A DNA stretch of 64,000 nt from the NCBI GenBank assembly GCA_013396915.1, contig VWZL01006771.1, positions 2,187,379-2,251,378 of the forward strand. The letters run 5' to 3'. Positions 1-12,100 of the stretch are shown here, in pieces; the stretch's first letter is position 1; each line of letters opens with the position of its first letter. A model generated the notes under the pieces. That model did no database searches, was not told the DNA's origin, and saw only the letters and a program-made list of their open reading frames with translations. Position numbers and translations under genes: made by a program. Source of the DNA: Stercorarius parasiticus. Taxonomy: Eukaryota > Chordata > Aves > Charadriiformes > Stercorariidae.

Positions 1-3000
1 CTTCCTCTGCTCCATGAACACTGGCCATGCCACACTCCCCTCCCGACCTCGCTTCACGGAAACATGATTTTCTTCTTGCATGTGGCTGCGTTTCTTACTC
101 TCGTCTTCTCTCAGCACTTCCTGCTTCAGTCCTGCCTTTCCCTCATACAGACATGTGGGTTCTTTTAGTTTCCTGAACCTTTCAGGTAGCAATAACCTCT
201 GCTCTTGTACCACATCTGTCCTCCTGCCTCCATACATTTCCTCTCTTGGGTCTTATCCCAAGCCCCTTGGCTGAACACAGCAGGCGGCGGTTCATCCAAG
301 CCTCCAGGCTGAACCTGGGGCTGTGAGCTGTGTCCCAGCACCCAGAGCTCCCTGATCGGCAACGGGCTCACCTAGGTGAGAAAATTAAAACGTCAGCCCC
401 TAAAATTAGCTGCCTGAGACCAAAGGGTTAGGTAGTCTCAGTTGACCCTTACCTCCACATGCACCATCTTCTCTTTTCTGGCCTTACACCTTCTACACTA
501 AATGCTCTTCCTAAACCTGCCCTTCATTTATGGCTCCCTCCACTGCTCTCCTCTTTGGCAGTGATGGCTCAGGACAGGTCTTCTCTTGGTGCCTCTCCCC
601 ACCATCTCCAAACCTTTCCCATATGCTACCACTCACACTTGGAAGCCCTTCCCTGCCGTGGTGCTTCCACCGCCTTCGTCCCCTCCTTCAGACCCCTCCA
701 CAGGACACTCCCTTGCATGAAGGCTATCATCGTTAATCTGCCAAAGCACGAAGTTAAAGCAAGATCAACTTTGTGCCTTTAGGATCAGCCCATTAACTGG
801 CTACAGATGTATAAAATTTTGCGATAACTTTAAAAATTTTTATTAATTGTGTTGTGGGATCCCAGGGGCAAAGACTTTGGGTTTTTTCCCCCTGGGTGGA
901 TCATACAGAAGGCAATAGGGCTTTGACATTGAAGAAATCTTGTCCATGAAGACCAGAAAGAAGCATCAGAGTGCTCCTGGTGCTGATTTCGACTGGTGTG
1001 ATGCAGTATGACCTGCTCAGGGTCATCCATCTATGGCTGATCTTAAATGCCATCATCGCAGCATGAGGATGCATAACAAAAATGTGCAGAAATGGGCTGC
1101 TGCTGGTTTGCTGGGTAAGAAAGGGAGAGCTGCTGCTTCAAAGATGTTGACCTCGGTGAGGTACAGCAGAAAAGAGGCAAGCCTTGAGAGGAGTTTGGAC
1201 CAGCTTTAAGGTGATAGCCCTCAATAGAGAACAGAAAAACCCTGGAAAGGCAAGCCTGTTTATCTAAATCATGGCGAAGTGAGTGAGGGCTTTTGGGAAG
1301 GTGGGCTGTCAAGCGGAACACTCCGGATACCAAAAAAATAGCTCAGGTTGGACTTTTAAACCTTATCTCCAAATGAAGTTATTAATTTCTACTTTCAGAA
1401 TGTAGAATCTGGTTACACGTTTTTCCTCTTCAAATCTCAGCCGGTTTTAAGAAGTTCTTCCATTAACACACAGAAAAAATTCAGAGTCGGGGTTGTGTCT
1501 CACCCCGGGGCAGTGGGGTCCATCCCCACCAGGATGCTCTGTCTGGGCTGTACCTCTCCCGGCACCAGCGCCCGGCCCAGGTCCCCGGACCCCCGCACCT
1601 CCCACGGGAGCCCCAGGCAGGGGTCGGTGTCCCCGGGGAGGGCTCTGCCACGGCTCAGGCCGGCTGCAAAATGCCGTGCTGGAGAAAGTGAGAGCTTCCC
1701 CCAAACCCGTGTCTCCTGTCATTTTGTTCCCAAGGTGACTGGTGAGAATTCGGTGTTGATCTTTCTGCATGTTCCCCCCTCCCCGCCGCAGATGATAATG
1801 GTGCATAAAGCAAATTTGTGTGTTGAAAAACACAGAAAAAAGCTACAAGGTCTTTTATCAAGCTTTTTTCCCAGCTCTTACCTTGTTAGTATCAACCTGA
1901 TAATGAACAGATTATACTGTTCTTGTTGTGCATGGAATTATTCTTCTAACCCTATTACACATTTTTTTGTTGTTGAGATTCCTCACCAGCTTTTCAGCGC
2001 TATAGCCACCATTTGCCAAAATGATTTTTAAAATGTGTACTTGAAAGGTTCTGACCTTTTAAAAATCCTCATCACCATTAGCATAGAACATCAAAAAATT
2101 TGTAAAATTGAATCAGGAACTACTGGCTGTTCTGCCATCCTCTTCCTGCTGCCACCCCTGACTTGCCCTCTCCCTACCACAGTTTCTGTGTTGCACCCTC
2201 TGCTCTGGAAAACTGTGGATTCTCTGACCTGCACCCACCTCTTGCGATGAGCAAACCTCAAATTTCAGCCATCGGAGATGTGATTTTATACCCTGAACTT
2301 CTCAGGTGGGCTACCAAAGAAACGAGGACTCAGAATTTCACCCTTTGAAATCACTTTTGGAAAATCAGAGCTACGGCCAAACCTCTTCTCTGGGGACGCT
2401 GCAACTCAGCGGCTGGCAGCCAGCTCTGAAATCCCGGCATTTTTGGAAAAGGCCAATGGAAATAGGCAGATCACATTTCCTGGGGGTTTCATCTGCTGGT
2501 CCAAGGCTTCTGAATTGATACGGAGGTTCTAGTCCCACAGGTGTGACCAAGCCGTTACCCACAGGGTTCCACTGGCAGAAAGCTCCAGCAGAGATGCGGC
2601 ACCAGGATCAATAACTTCAGCGACTGAGCAGCAATATGTCGGTAGCAAGACCTTGCAACAAAAGCGATAAGTGACAAATTTGAGGAGTTTTACAGTACTA
2701 ATGCTTGTTATTGCTTCTCACAAAATGTTACCAAGCTTACAATAATCTTTACACTTTCAGCAAAAATGTGAACAGTATATTTGAATATATTAAAAAGAAT
2801 TAAAAAAACATTTCACAAAAAACATTTGTTGCCATATGAAAGTCTTTCAGCAATAAATGCCCACACCAGTATTCAAACATTGTTAAAAGTATAATGATTT
2901 GTACTAATAAATTATGCAACAAGAGAGGTAAACAAAATAAAATTACAGTATAGCTCTCCATGTTCCTCCACCGAGCGTCCGCAGCTCTCGGAAGCTCCAT

Positions 3001-3029
3001 TTTAGATGACTAATTAAGAAACTGATATT
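1..3029. other. Intergenic region downstream of DIP2C
   Basis: No exon with matching splice sites, no RNA gene and no clear repeat was recognised. The first 780 bases are pyrimidine-rich on the plus strand; a short ORF there (459-782) shows no recognisable domain. A GC-rich patch lies at 1490-1700. Bases 2780-2950 are AT-rich. In human the neighbour on this side of DIP2C is ZMYND11 in the opposite orientation, but nothing in this stretch identifies it. Confidence 0.6.
1490..1700. other. GC-rich, CpG-rich patch
   Basis: About 13 CpG dinucleotides fall in some 200 bases, with long C/G runs, in a flank that is otherwise AT-rich and CpG-poor. It could be a small CpG island downstream of the gene. 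Open frames on both strands across it are what GC-rich sequence gives by chance. Confidence 0.5.
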
Positions 3030-3053
3030 TTCAGAGCAACAAAAATAAAAGCT

Positions 3054-3059
3054 TTTATT
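3054..3059 (-). terminator. Candidate distal poly(A) signal AATAAA
   Basis: TTTATT on the plus strand reads AATAAA in DIP2C sense, about 2.87 kb past the stop. Cleavage would be expected roughly at 3025-3045. No strong GU-rich element is seen just downstream, so this is only a candidate. Confidence 0.4.
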
Positions 3060-3506
3060 TGTTCATTTGAATATAAAACAGGCGTTATCACAGATGTACA
3101 AAGCGTACTGGTGGTTTAACATACAAGAAGGTTGCTGTCCTTTGCACATAAAAATTTTTGTTTGAAACTGTGATTGGCTGAGTTACATGAATTTCTCTAA
3201 CCAGTCACCACACTCTATGAAATAACGCTGCTAACATTCAACTGATAAAAGGGACAGTCTTCCCTTGGGTAAAGTGTCAAGCAGGATTAAATATATATAA
3301 TAAACAAGCACCATGAGGAATCTGCTCCTGTTTGATTAGTTTTGTGTTTAAATGTTCATTGTGTACCCTCTTTTTTTGTGCATGTGCATCAAGTTGATTA
3401 CATGGTTTTGTCTGACTCCAAAAGCACAAGGTCACAAGACAAACATTTTATACATTCTCATGAATGGTTTATCTACAGTACAGTTTCTAATACAGAACAA
3501 TCCTTC

Positions 3507-3512
3507 TTTATT
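3507..3512 (-). terminator. Candidate proximal poly(A) signal AATAAA
   Basis: AATAAA in DIP2C sense about 2.4 kb past the stop, followed within 40 nt by T/G-rich sequence (GGATTGTTCTGTATT). It is an alternative end to the site at 3054. Confidence 0.4.
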
Positions 3513-5924
3513 GCTCAGTCTGATGGTGCTTAAATGTTTCCTTCCTTTTGCTTGCACAACAAAACCAGAAACTCAGTTTATCGTTTCTCTTAACTCAGGA
3601 TTTAACAACCACGGATGACAGGTTGCAGAAGAGAGCTGTTATTACCTGCGTTTCACAACTGCATTGCAGTTCTTTTATTCTCTACAAATGCAAAGTTGAC
3701 TTCGTGAAGGTTAAAGTGATGCTTTGAACGACAGCGAGATTTGTTTTGCAGTACTGAGATCAGCGATAGCAGGACTTCACAAGTTAGTTCACACACTGCA
3801 ATTATGTTTGTAATCAATCAACATCTTGTCTGAAACCTTACAACAACTTGCCATTAAGAACAGATTTTTATTCTTGTTAGGGAGCAGAAAATGAAGTTGA
3901 CAAAATATAGGATTGGTCTGCAGAGCATGAATCGGGCTATTCACAGGACGGTGAAGGCGGAAAGGGTGGTCGGAAAGAAAACGCGTCTGACATGGCAAGA
4001 TGCTCTGGACTGTACATGCAGACTAGAACGTCCCTACCTTTTAAAAAGATTTTAAACACCCAATCGAGACTCCCTTATACGTGATATAAACACGGTTACA
4101 TTTGCCCTGCAACAATCTTAGTCATGCATATCCGGTAATGAGAGCCAGCACATGAACGCCATTGGGGACAATAAGAAAAGCATTCTTGGACTGCAGCTGG
4201 TAAATCCCACTCGTGATCACCAACAGGTCAATTCAGTTACGGCCACGTGAAGGAAGGGGAAGGTTTTAAAAAAGGGGGCCCGGGGCGCAGGGAAGACAAC
4301 AGAACTGGGGAATCAAACCTCTCTTTTATCCAAAGGTAGTAAAATGAAGGCAGTTGTGATGCATGTTTTCCTACTCTTCTCCCGCGATGGCCTCGGATGG
4401 GAGACCGCGGGACGACTCCGTTCTTTACACAGGCAGATCAGTTCCTCCGATGTTTTAATGCGTTTAGGGACTAGTTAGCAGATGCATGATTCGTGCCAAA
4501 CCGGTCGTAGTGACTGTATGCTCCTCTCTGTTAAGGAATAAATTAAAGACCATCGAAACAATCGTTTCCTGTAAATGTAAACTGGACGCATTGGCCACCG
4601 AGCTACGTGTCCTAGCTGAGAGGCAAATTGATAACTCTGTGCAAATAACCCCAAAACTTTTCCTTATAGCAATAAAAACACCAACTAAAACAATGAAAAA
4701 AAAAATTGTGCAACAAAGTTCTGCAGCTAGACAACAGTGCTATTCCTCAACCTGCCTTTTCTAAGTCTAACAAGTGTATGCACATGCCAGCACGAATAGT
4801 TATTGTTGCCTCCATGGCAAAGAAAAGAAAATTATTGTAGTGCATTTTTAGTCTTAAATTCATTCACCGCCTTAAAGGCAGCAATAATTCCACTTGCTGG
4901 TATCTAGAGGATTCTTTTCAACAGGGACACTTAGCAATCCAGGATTGCTTTTTTTTTTCCAAAAATTTGTGAGTAACATTTGATTATCTACAGTGGGAGA
5001 CACCATGCAAGTGACACGTACTGCATTTTAAACTTTAAAATCTTTTGTCATTAGTGAATTTATATTTCATATATATATATTTGATGTGATACTATCCACT
5101 CAAGATAATACAACACTTTGTTTTTATATTAGCAAACATTTCAAGAGTTTAATATTCTTGAATGTTTTCTTCTCTTTTATACTTCTAAAGAGATCAAAAT
5201 AAATTAAACGTTTTGTACATAATTACAGAAGAAGTAGTTAACTTATTTTATCTTTTTAGTTTAGTACAAAGATATTTGCAAGTTCATTGCCGAAATACCT
5301 TATTTATAAATTTCTTCCATTCTAACGCTAACAGCAAAGGCTCTTCGGCCTTTGGGCTTTCAGCATCTCCGACAGAAAGCTGCAAGTTTCTAATTGAAAG
5401 GTGCTACTTTGGGTATTCTCCTCGTACCACTACAGAGTTTCCTAAGATGTGGGATCTAAAATGGCTTAAGTTAGTAACGGATCTGTATTCATCAGCTTTT
5501 TATGACATATTAAAACAAATGAAGAAAACAATTATTTGTGTTAGTATGCAAATCATTTTAAAAGAATCCATTTGGAGGGCAGAATAAAAAAAAAATAATC
5601 TACTTCAGCTTACTTAATGTAAAATACAAAGCCACATTTACTCAAAAAGCAGTATCGTCCAAGAAGCGGGAAAAAAAAAAGTTTAAAATGGGCTTTTCCA
5701 ACACACTGAAGGGCCTTACCCCATAGTCCTTCTTTTCTAAAATTTAGTGGTAAAAGAAAACGTTTCACATTTTATTTCCTGCCAATCGTGACTGCTTTGA
5801 AAAGTCGTAATAGAAACAGTTCCATTCTGATGAGTGTCAGCATCTTATCTGCACACTTTTTTAGTGGACACCAAAAAATTTTATACATCTATAGTAAAGT
5901 CCATGGAAGCTTTAAGGTACAAGA

Positions 5925-6177
5925 CTACATGTTGTAGGCCACATAGATGGGATCTAGCTGGTCTGCCAAAAATCCATCTCGTAGGTGCATACGTTGTTTC
6001 TCTCCACGGGAGTTGATAGGAATTACACCAATGTCCACAACCACCACCACCCCTACAATCAGATAGTGTTCCTCCAGGACCACATTGGTGACCAAAGGAA
6101 CCAGGTCCAAAGCTTCTTGCTCCGATCCATCCAGCTCAACTACAACGACCAATAAATTTGTCCAGGTGAACACCGCA
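5925..6177 (-). CDS. DIP2C: DIP2C terminal coding exon w13 with stop
   Basis: Acceptor TTCTAG. One base completes cysteine 478, then 83 codons and a TAG stop at 5927-5925. The peptide begins AVFTWTNLLVVVVELDGSEQ and ends QLDPIYVAYNM. It covers the small C-terminal subdomain of the second adenylation domain. PINSRGEKQR (531-540) lies where the catalytic A10 lysine loop is found in acyl-CoA synthetases. Whether lysine 538 is catalytic in DIP2 is not shown by the sequence. Confidence 0.94.
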
Positions 6178-9100
6178 CTAGAAGGAAAGAAAAAATAATA
6201 TTAGTGCTAGGGTTTTTTTCCCCATTTCATTTTTTACCCTTTTCATTTAACCCTGGTTACTCTTCTTGTTTCAACTCCTAGGGTTTCTTCTGTTTGCTCA
6301 CCACAAAGCCCAAGTAGCAAGAGAGAACATGTCTGGAGGCAGGGCAGAAGGGCAGCCCCCCTAGCTCTCACTTTTACATTGCTGCAACACTAAGCACTGG
6401 GATAAACTTTACAGAAACGCGAGACTAATCCCTGCCCATCATGTAAGGAGGTGGTGAGACAATGTGGGGTTGCCTCTGAAGCCAGAGAACTGTCACAGCA
6501 CTGCTGTGTTCGTGAAGGCATGCATGAGCGATGTGTGGGTGGACGGGGCTTTTTGAAGAGCAGCCCAGAAGAGCAAATGAGGTTAAAAGAGGAGGCACCA
6601 AAAGGAACAGCAGGAACGTAGTCCAAGCGGAAAGATCTTTGGGATAAACTCTGTCTAGCGAAGGGTTGTGGAGCCCTGGGCGGGTTTACGTGGCATAATA
6701 CCGCAGGCTGCACAGGGGTCCCCGGGTGGCCGCGGAGGGGGCTTCCTCGCTTGCACGGTGCTGGGCTGACACGGCTACGTGCCTTCTGGACTGGTTTGGC
6801 TGCTGTCCAGGCAGGTCAGAGCTCAGCACAAAAGGACTGTGATTCCTCTGGACCAATTGGTTTATGAAGAAATAAGCAGTGTCTCCATCCGTTTTCTTTC
6901 AGCTGGGTTTTATTTCTGTTAGGTTTAAGGGGACAGGAGGTTTTACATTCCTTATTAACAGGTGAGATGGTCAAGGAAACACCATTATCACCAGTATCTC
7001 CTCTTTACTAAAATAATTTTGTAAGATCCCAACATTTTGGTAAATCCCTGGAGCCAAAGCAGGTAAATTTTGGCTTCTGCTACTGGGCATCTTTTCTAGC
7101 TAAGGATAATGCATTTATCCTTCCAAATATGGAGGCTGGGAGGGCACAGCAGTCCAGTGTGTGCTTCCCTCCATCCTCCTCCCCACGTCTCACATGTCTC
7201 CAAAGCCTCTGAAGTCCCACAGGAGGTCAACAGGACTGAGGCTCCACAAAGAGCAATCTCATTCTTCCTTGCAGGTGTTTAAGACACAGACGATGGTTAT
7301 TTCTTCCTCTAACTTATTCCACAGTATAAATAATAATATTCTACACATGTAACTCATACATCAAGTCCTGTACTTTACCCTCCTTTACATTATAAAATCA
7401 GGGGATAATTTCCTAGAACTGTTTCGAGCATAACCATCTGAAAGTTAGAATATATTATGTATATTAGCCAACTCCAAAAAGAGCTACTTACCCCAAGGTC
7501 AACACGTGATTGAGACAGAAGTGCACTGTTTCAGTCTACTAAGACAATTCTGAAAATCCTTGTACTTTGGAAACATATCTTACTTTGCCCCAAAGTTAGC
7601 TATGAAAATGTGCTCTATGTTGATGCTTAACAGAATGGATTTTAGGAGAAAAGTACTTACTGTTAAAAAAAAATTCACTTTCAGATCCTGCCAAAGTACT
7701 ATTTGATTGAATGAATTGCTGTGCTTATTGATCTGGAAAACTAATGGACAGCCATAGCAAGGCTGTGCAGGCTCTTTTTGATTTAGTACTGCTATGAAAT
7801 GAGTTTTAATTTGTAATTATGTTTTCGCAGACATTCTAGTAAGTTTTGATTGATGATGAATGTCTGCACAGGTGACCATCTCCAGAGAGGTCCTAGAATT
7901 TTTATGGATTGCTGTACAAACATCTAAATTAGTATTATATATATTTTGACAAAAAAGCCTGGGGAGGTTTATTAAAATAAAAGTTAGCACTTGAAACCAT
8001 GCCTTAAACTTACTGTTAGCTTGTTACTTGGAAAAGCGATTAACGGCAAGATTCAGGAGCAGGTCCCTAAAACATGGCTTAGGATAAGTTAGCTTGTCTG
8101 AGTTCAGAGGACTGATTCCCAAAACCTTCACGAAGCTTCTGTTAAGTCCTAGAGCCATTGACACTCCAAAGAGGGTTTCCATTTAATTTAAAAACTCATT
8201 TCATATGTCATGATTCTAACTCACTGGTGATCACTTTAAGTAAAAGAAAATATTGCCCTTTATGTTCTCACCAGTTGAGGTGAAGATAAATTGGCCAGCA
8301 TATATAACTTATGAATACTTCAACTTTCTAGCCCTCATGAATTAAAAAAACCCCTAAAAACTAGGGACCCAGAAAGGCTGCGCTTTCTCAAGAAGTTATG
8401 GAGTCACACCCAGTGGATGCAACACAGTTGGTGCGCTGAGCTGGGAATGGCCCCTCCTGCTGCTTCCAACCCACCAAACGCTTCAGGAAAAGCAAGGAAG
8501 TTGTTGAAACACCTCCAGAGAAAGAGGCCCATAATGGTTTTCTTCTCAAAGTATCTTGTGTAGCTTTACCTCTTTATCATTATGCAGAGAGAGAAAACCA
8601 CTTCTTAGCAAATTCCAGGAAGCTACGTTCTGTTCCTCTTTCAAGGGTTTGAAGTTTAAATGAGTCAACAACGTGCTTTAATTAAAATACATACACGTAC
8701 ATTATTTGTCAGCATATTTTTCAGTATTAAAAACACTTTCAAAAATGCCTGCTGTAGTTATACATCACAATAAAAAGACTGTGCCACTCTTGCGCGTTAC
8801 GTATTGAGACACAGGGGGTCCAGGGTCAGAGGTTGTTGATTTTGTGATAAAATTTATTAAGAGACAAGAATAATGTTAAATGACCTTTTAGATCTGATTC
8901 TCAATGACAGAAGTTGCAGGATCACATGTTAGTTAACAAGTGACCACTCTCCTCAATAGCGTTAAATGTTACAAAATGAGCGTGTGTTTCTTGGAAGCTG
9001 AGGCTATTTTTACAATCTATCGACTGGACGCACCCAGTACCTTTCGTTTGCAATAGGTATCGATGCAGTTAAATCCTTAATGGGTCATTGTCACTGACAC

Positions 9101-12100
9101 AACAGTGGCCTCCAACAAGAATAGAGGCTCATGCCCCCATCCAAAGAAAGGCATATACAAAGTATATTTAAAGATTTAACTGGCCATTATTTCGTCAAGG
9201 GGTGTTTCACAAAAACAAGAGGAGGACCTCTAGGAGAAGCTGAAAGAGAAGTTAAGTCAGCAAAGTCAAGGACAGTCAGGACTAGGACTATGAATGAAAA
9301 CTCATGACGGTGGCTTGAGGGAACTTTTAGGCAGAGCACTGGTTAGGAAGAGGTTGGGAACCGTGAGCAAACCAGACGTTGTCATTCTGAACTACTGTGT
9401 CCATTTTCTGCAGGAAAAAACACCTGCAGAGAAACACCTAAGTCAGCAGCAATTTCTCTTCTTTGAGGAAAAAACAAACCTGAAGGCTTTGGATTTTGGC
9501 CTTTGGGCAAAGGGTAGTAATAGTACAGCGTTATTCTTCTGAAATCTCATTCATGTGCCTTGTACATTATCATCCAACTACTGGGAAGAGTTAAGGCACC
9601 AAGAATTATTTCATGTACTTCTACCTTCTTGCAGAAGTTCAGTGGCCTTTTTCTTCGGTCCTCCCAGCTTACCCCAACCCTTTTTTAGCTGCCACTATCC
9701 CACTCAGGATTCTCACGACAATGGAAATTCATGTGGTCTTGAAAAAAGGAACATAATTGAAGCATTTTTGGCCACTGAAACCCATGATGACCATTTCTGC
9801 AGTGTGATACGGCTACTTCATTCACTGCCCATGAGCTCACACTTTGAGGACATACAAATCTCTGAAAAACAGGTACTGCTGAACACATTGATATATAAGT
9901 CTGTGGTCATCTTGTAATGGAGCTGTCCCTAAATAGCTTGATCTGAGAACGTTCCATCCGCTGCTGATACTGATCTGACACATTTCAAGGAGAATTTCAG
10001 AGCATCCTTAAAGAGTTCACACCGGTCTATACGAGGACACAGAATCCTCCACCCTGTGTAATGGCCAGCTAGCACAAGCCCACACCAGTTGTGATGACGC
10101 TTTAGGGAGGAGCCAATAAGGCAAAACCTCAGTTACGAGTCAGCCAAACAATTAACTGCCTTAATTTTAACAGATACTTAAGAAAACAGCAAGGTGGTTT
10201 GACTAAAGGAACCAGTCCGGTGGCTGTGCTTCACTATTAAGTTTACTGCTCCAGGCCACACCTCTGCAGCCAGGATTGAAAAGAAAAATGGAGAGTCATG
10301 TCTTATACTTGCTAAATTGCTCTGGCTGTTGCGACAAGTTCGTTTCGGTTGAAAGGAGAAGAGCTGAACTCAGGTTATATCAAAACAAAACAACTACCTG
10401 ACTCTAGCCTTCTGATGCAAGAATAATGAAAAGCAATTTGTTCTCATGTCGGCCTCGAGAAATTATTACCTGCTGTGTGCATTTGATGATGTGATACATT
10501 GATTAAGACAACATCATTATTAACTCATTGATTTACGGCTTCAATTTCCATTATGACCTTGATTTGATCACTGCTTGATTTATTAATAACCAATTCAAAA
10601 GTAACAGTGTGTTCACTAATAAAGATTATTAGTGTGTTCATTTATTTGAAACGTTTGCTTGCTTACTCCTTCTAAGAACAGCACTCCTAAAGCTTGAACT
10701 CATACCAGTTTGCTCTTCCTGGTTAGAATATACATCTCAAAACTCCAAGAAACAACTACTGACTTGCCTGAGAGCTGCTCGGCTCTCTCAAATTAAAAGT
10801 TTAATCCTTCATTTGTACATAAAAGCACACACAAAAAAGAAACATATTGAATGATCTTAGCAGAAAACTGTCCTTCCTGATTAAATCTGTTTGTGAAAGG
10901 TTGCATCCTACAGACATATTTTACAGCTGGGTTATAAACCCTGTGCCCATCCCGACAGGCCACTTCCTGGATCAATTGCAATATCCAAGAAAAAGCCCCA
11001 GACATTATAGATATTTCAGCTTTATATAAGGGCCCTGGTGTTATATAATCCTTACCATTCGGTGATGCTCTTGTGTGCTCTAATTACAGAGGTTTCAATA
11101 TCGATCGGATGGTATCTCATCCCTCGTAACTCCATGGCTTCATCTAATGCACCCACAACATAAAGTGCATCATGGCGTTCTGGTTGTAACAAAAAAAATA
11201 TTAATGATTCTATTCTCCAGTATATTAAATTAAAAAAAATGTTCACATTAATAAATGAGTAAAACAAGTATAACATTTGTTAAGTTATCCTTGAATTTCA
11301 GAAACCCCAAGGTCATTTCCGAACTAATGAGAATCTTCCATTACTGAAGCGCAATGCAGAGCAGTAAGCAGAAGAAAGGAAGGCAGAAACAATATTCCCA
11401 TTTGAAGAAGAGAAAGGTGGAAGTCTTTATCCAAAGACAGTGAGACAAATTCCTGTTTTTCTTCCAGGTGGATGCAGAACAGACTCATTCTTTTTTAAGA
11501 CAATAGCCTCCTTGTTTCTCTCTCTTTCTTTTGAAATAGAAAAGATGGATTTGACCCTAACAGAATGGATGATGTTCTTCCAGTGGCTTTGAGATGTTCA
11601 TTACTGATGCTTAAGGTGTATTACAAAGGTGTTTATCAATAAACTGGAAATATGTGCTGTATGCCAGACAGCAAATTGCTCATTCAGACAAATGGCAAGC
11701 TCCGGAGCGTAATGCTCTTATAGTACAAATTTTTACTGACTACAGAAATAAATGAGGCAAAATGACACTTTTTTTAAAAGATATTAGGCTGATAATAAAC
11801 GACTGCATGTTATCCATAAAGAAATAACATTTGCTAATAGACTTATAAGCAGATAACTGGCTCTTTTTACATTAATTTAGATAGTTGCATGGTGGTAATG
11901 TAATGGCAATATAACCTCTACCAGTGATAAAGGTCAGAGAACTTTGTGCACTGGGAGCTAAATGTGGGAGGGGAACCGAGACATAGCAACTCTTTGCCAG
12001 GAGAAGATTTAAGCCATTTGGACGCTTAAGTTGCAATATCCTCAGAGAATCCTGAATTTCCTCAAGGCTGGGCTATCATTATGAAATGAAAAAAGCCTGT

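Larger units (their letters stand above)
3030..5924 (-). other. DIP2C: DIP2C 3' untranslated region (inferred extent)
   Basis: The sequence after the TAG at 5925 has no further long minus-strand frame in phase and no recognisable repeat apart from an AT dinucleotide run at 5069-5082. Its lower end is set by candidate poly(A) signals: AATAAA on the minus strand at 3059-3054 and 3512-3507. Two minus-strand TGTAGATA words (4992-4985 and 3477-3470) fit the Pumilio consensus TGTANATA. Extent is inferred from signals only; transcript data would fix it. Confidence 0.5.

Noticed and set aside
459..782. 107-codon ORF in the pyrimidine-rich 5' part of the window
   Set aside because: Composition alone explains the open frame, and an overlapping ORF exists in another frame. 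No known protein.
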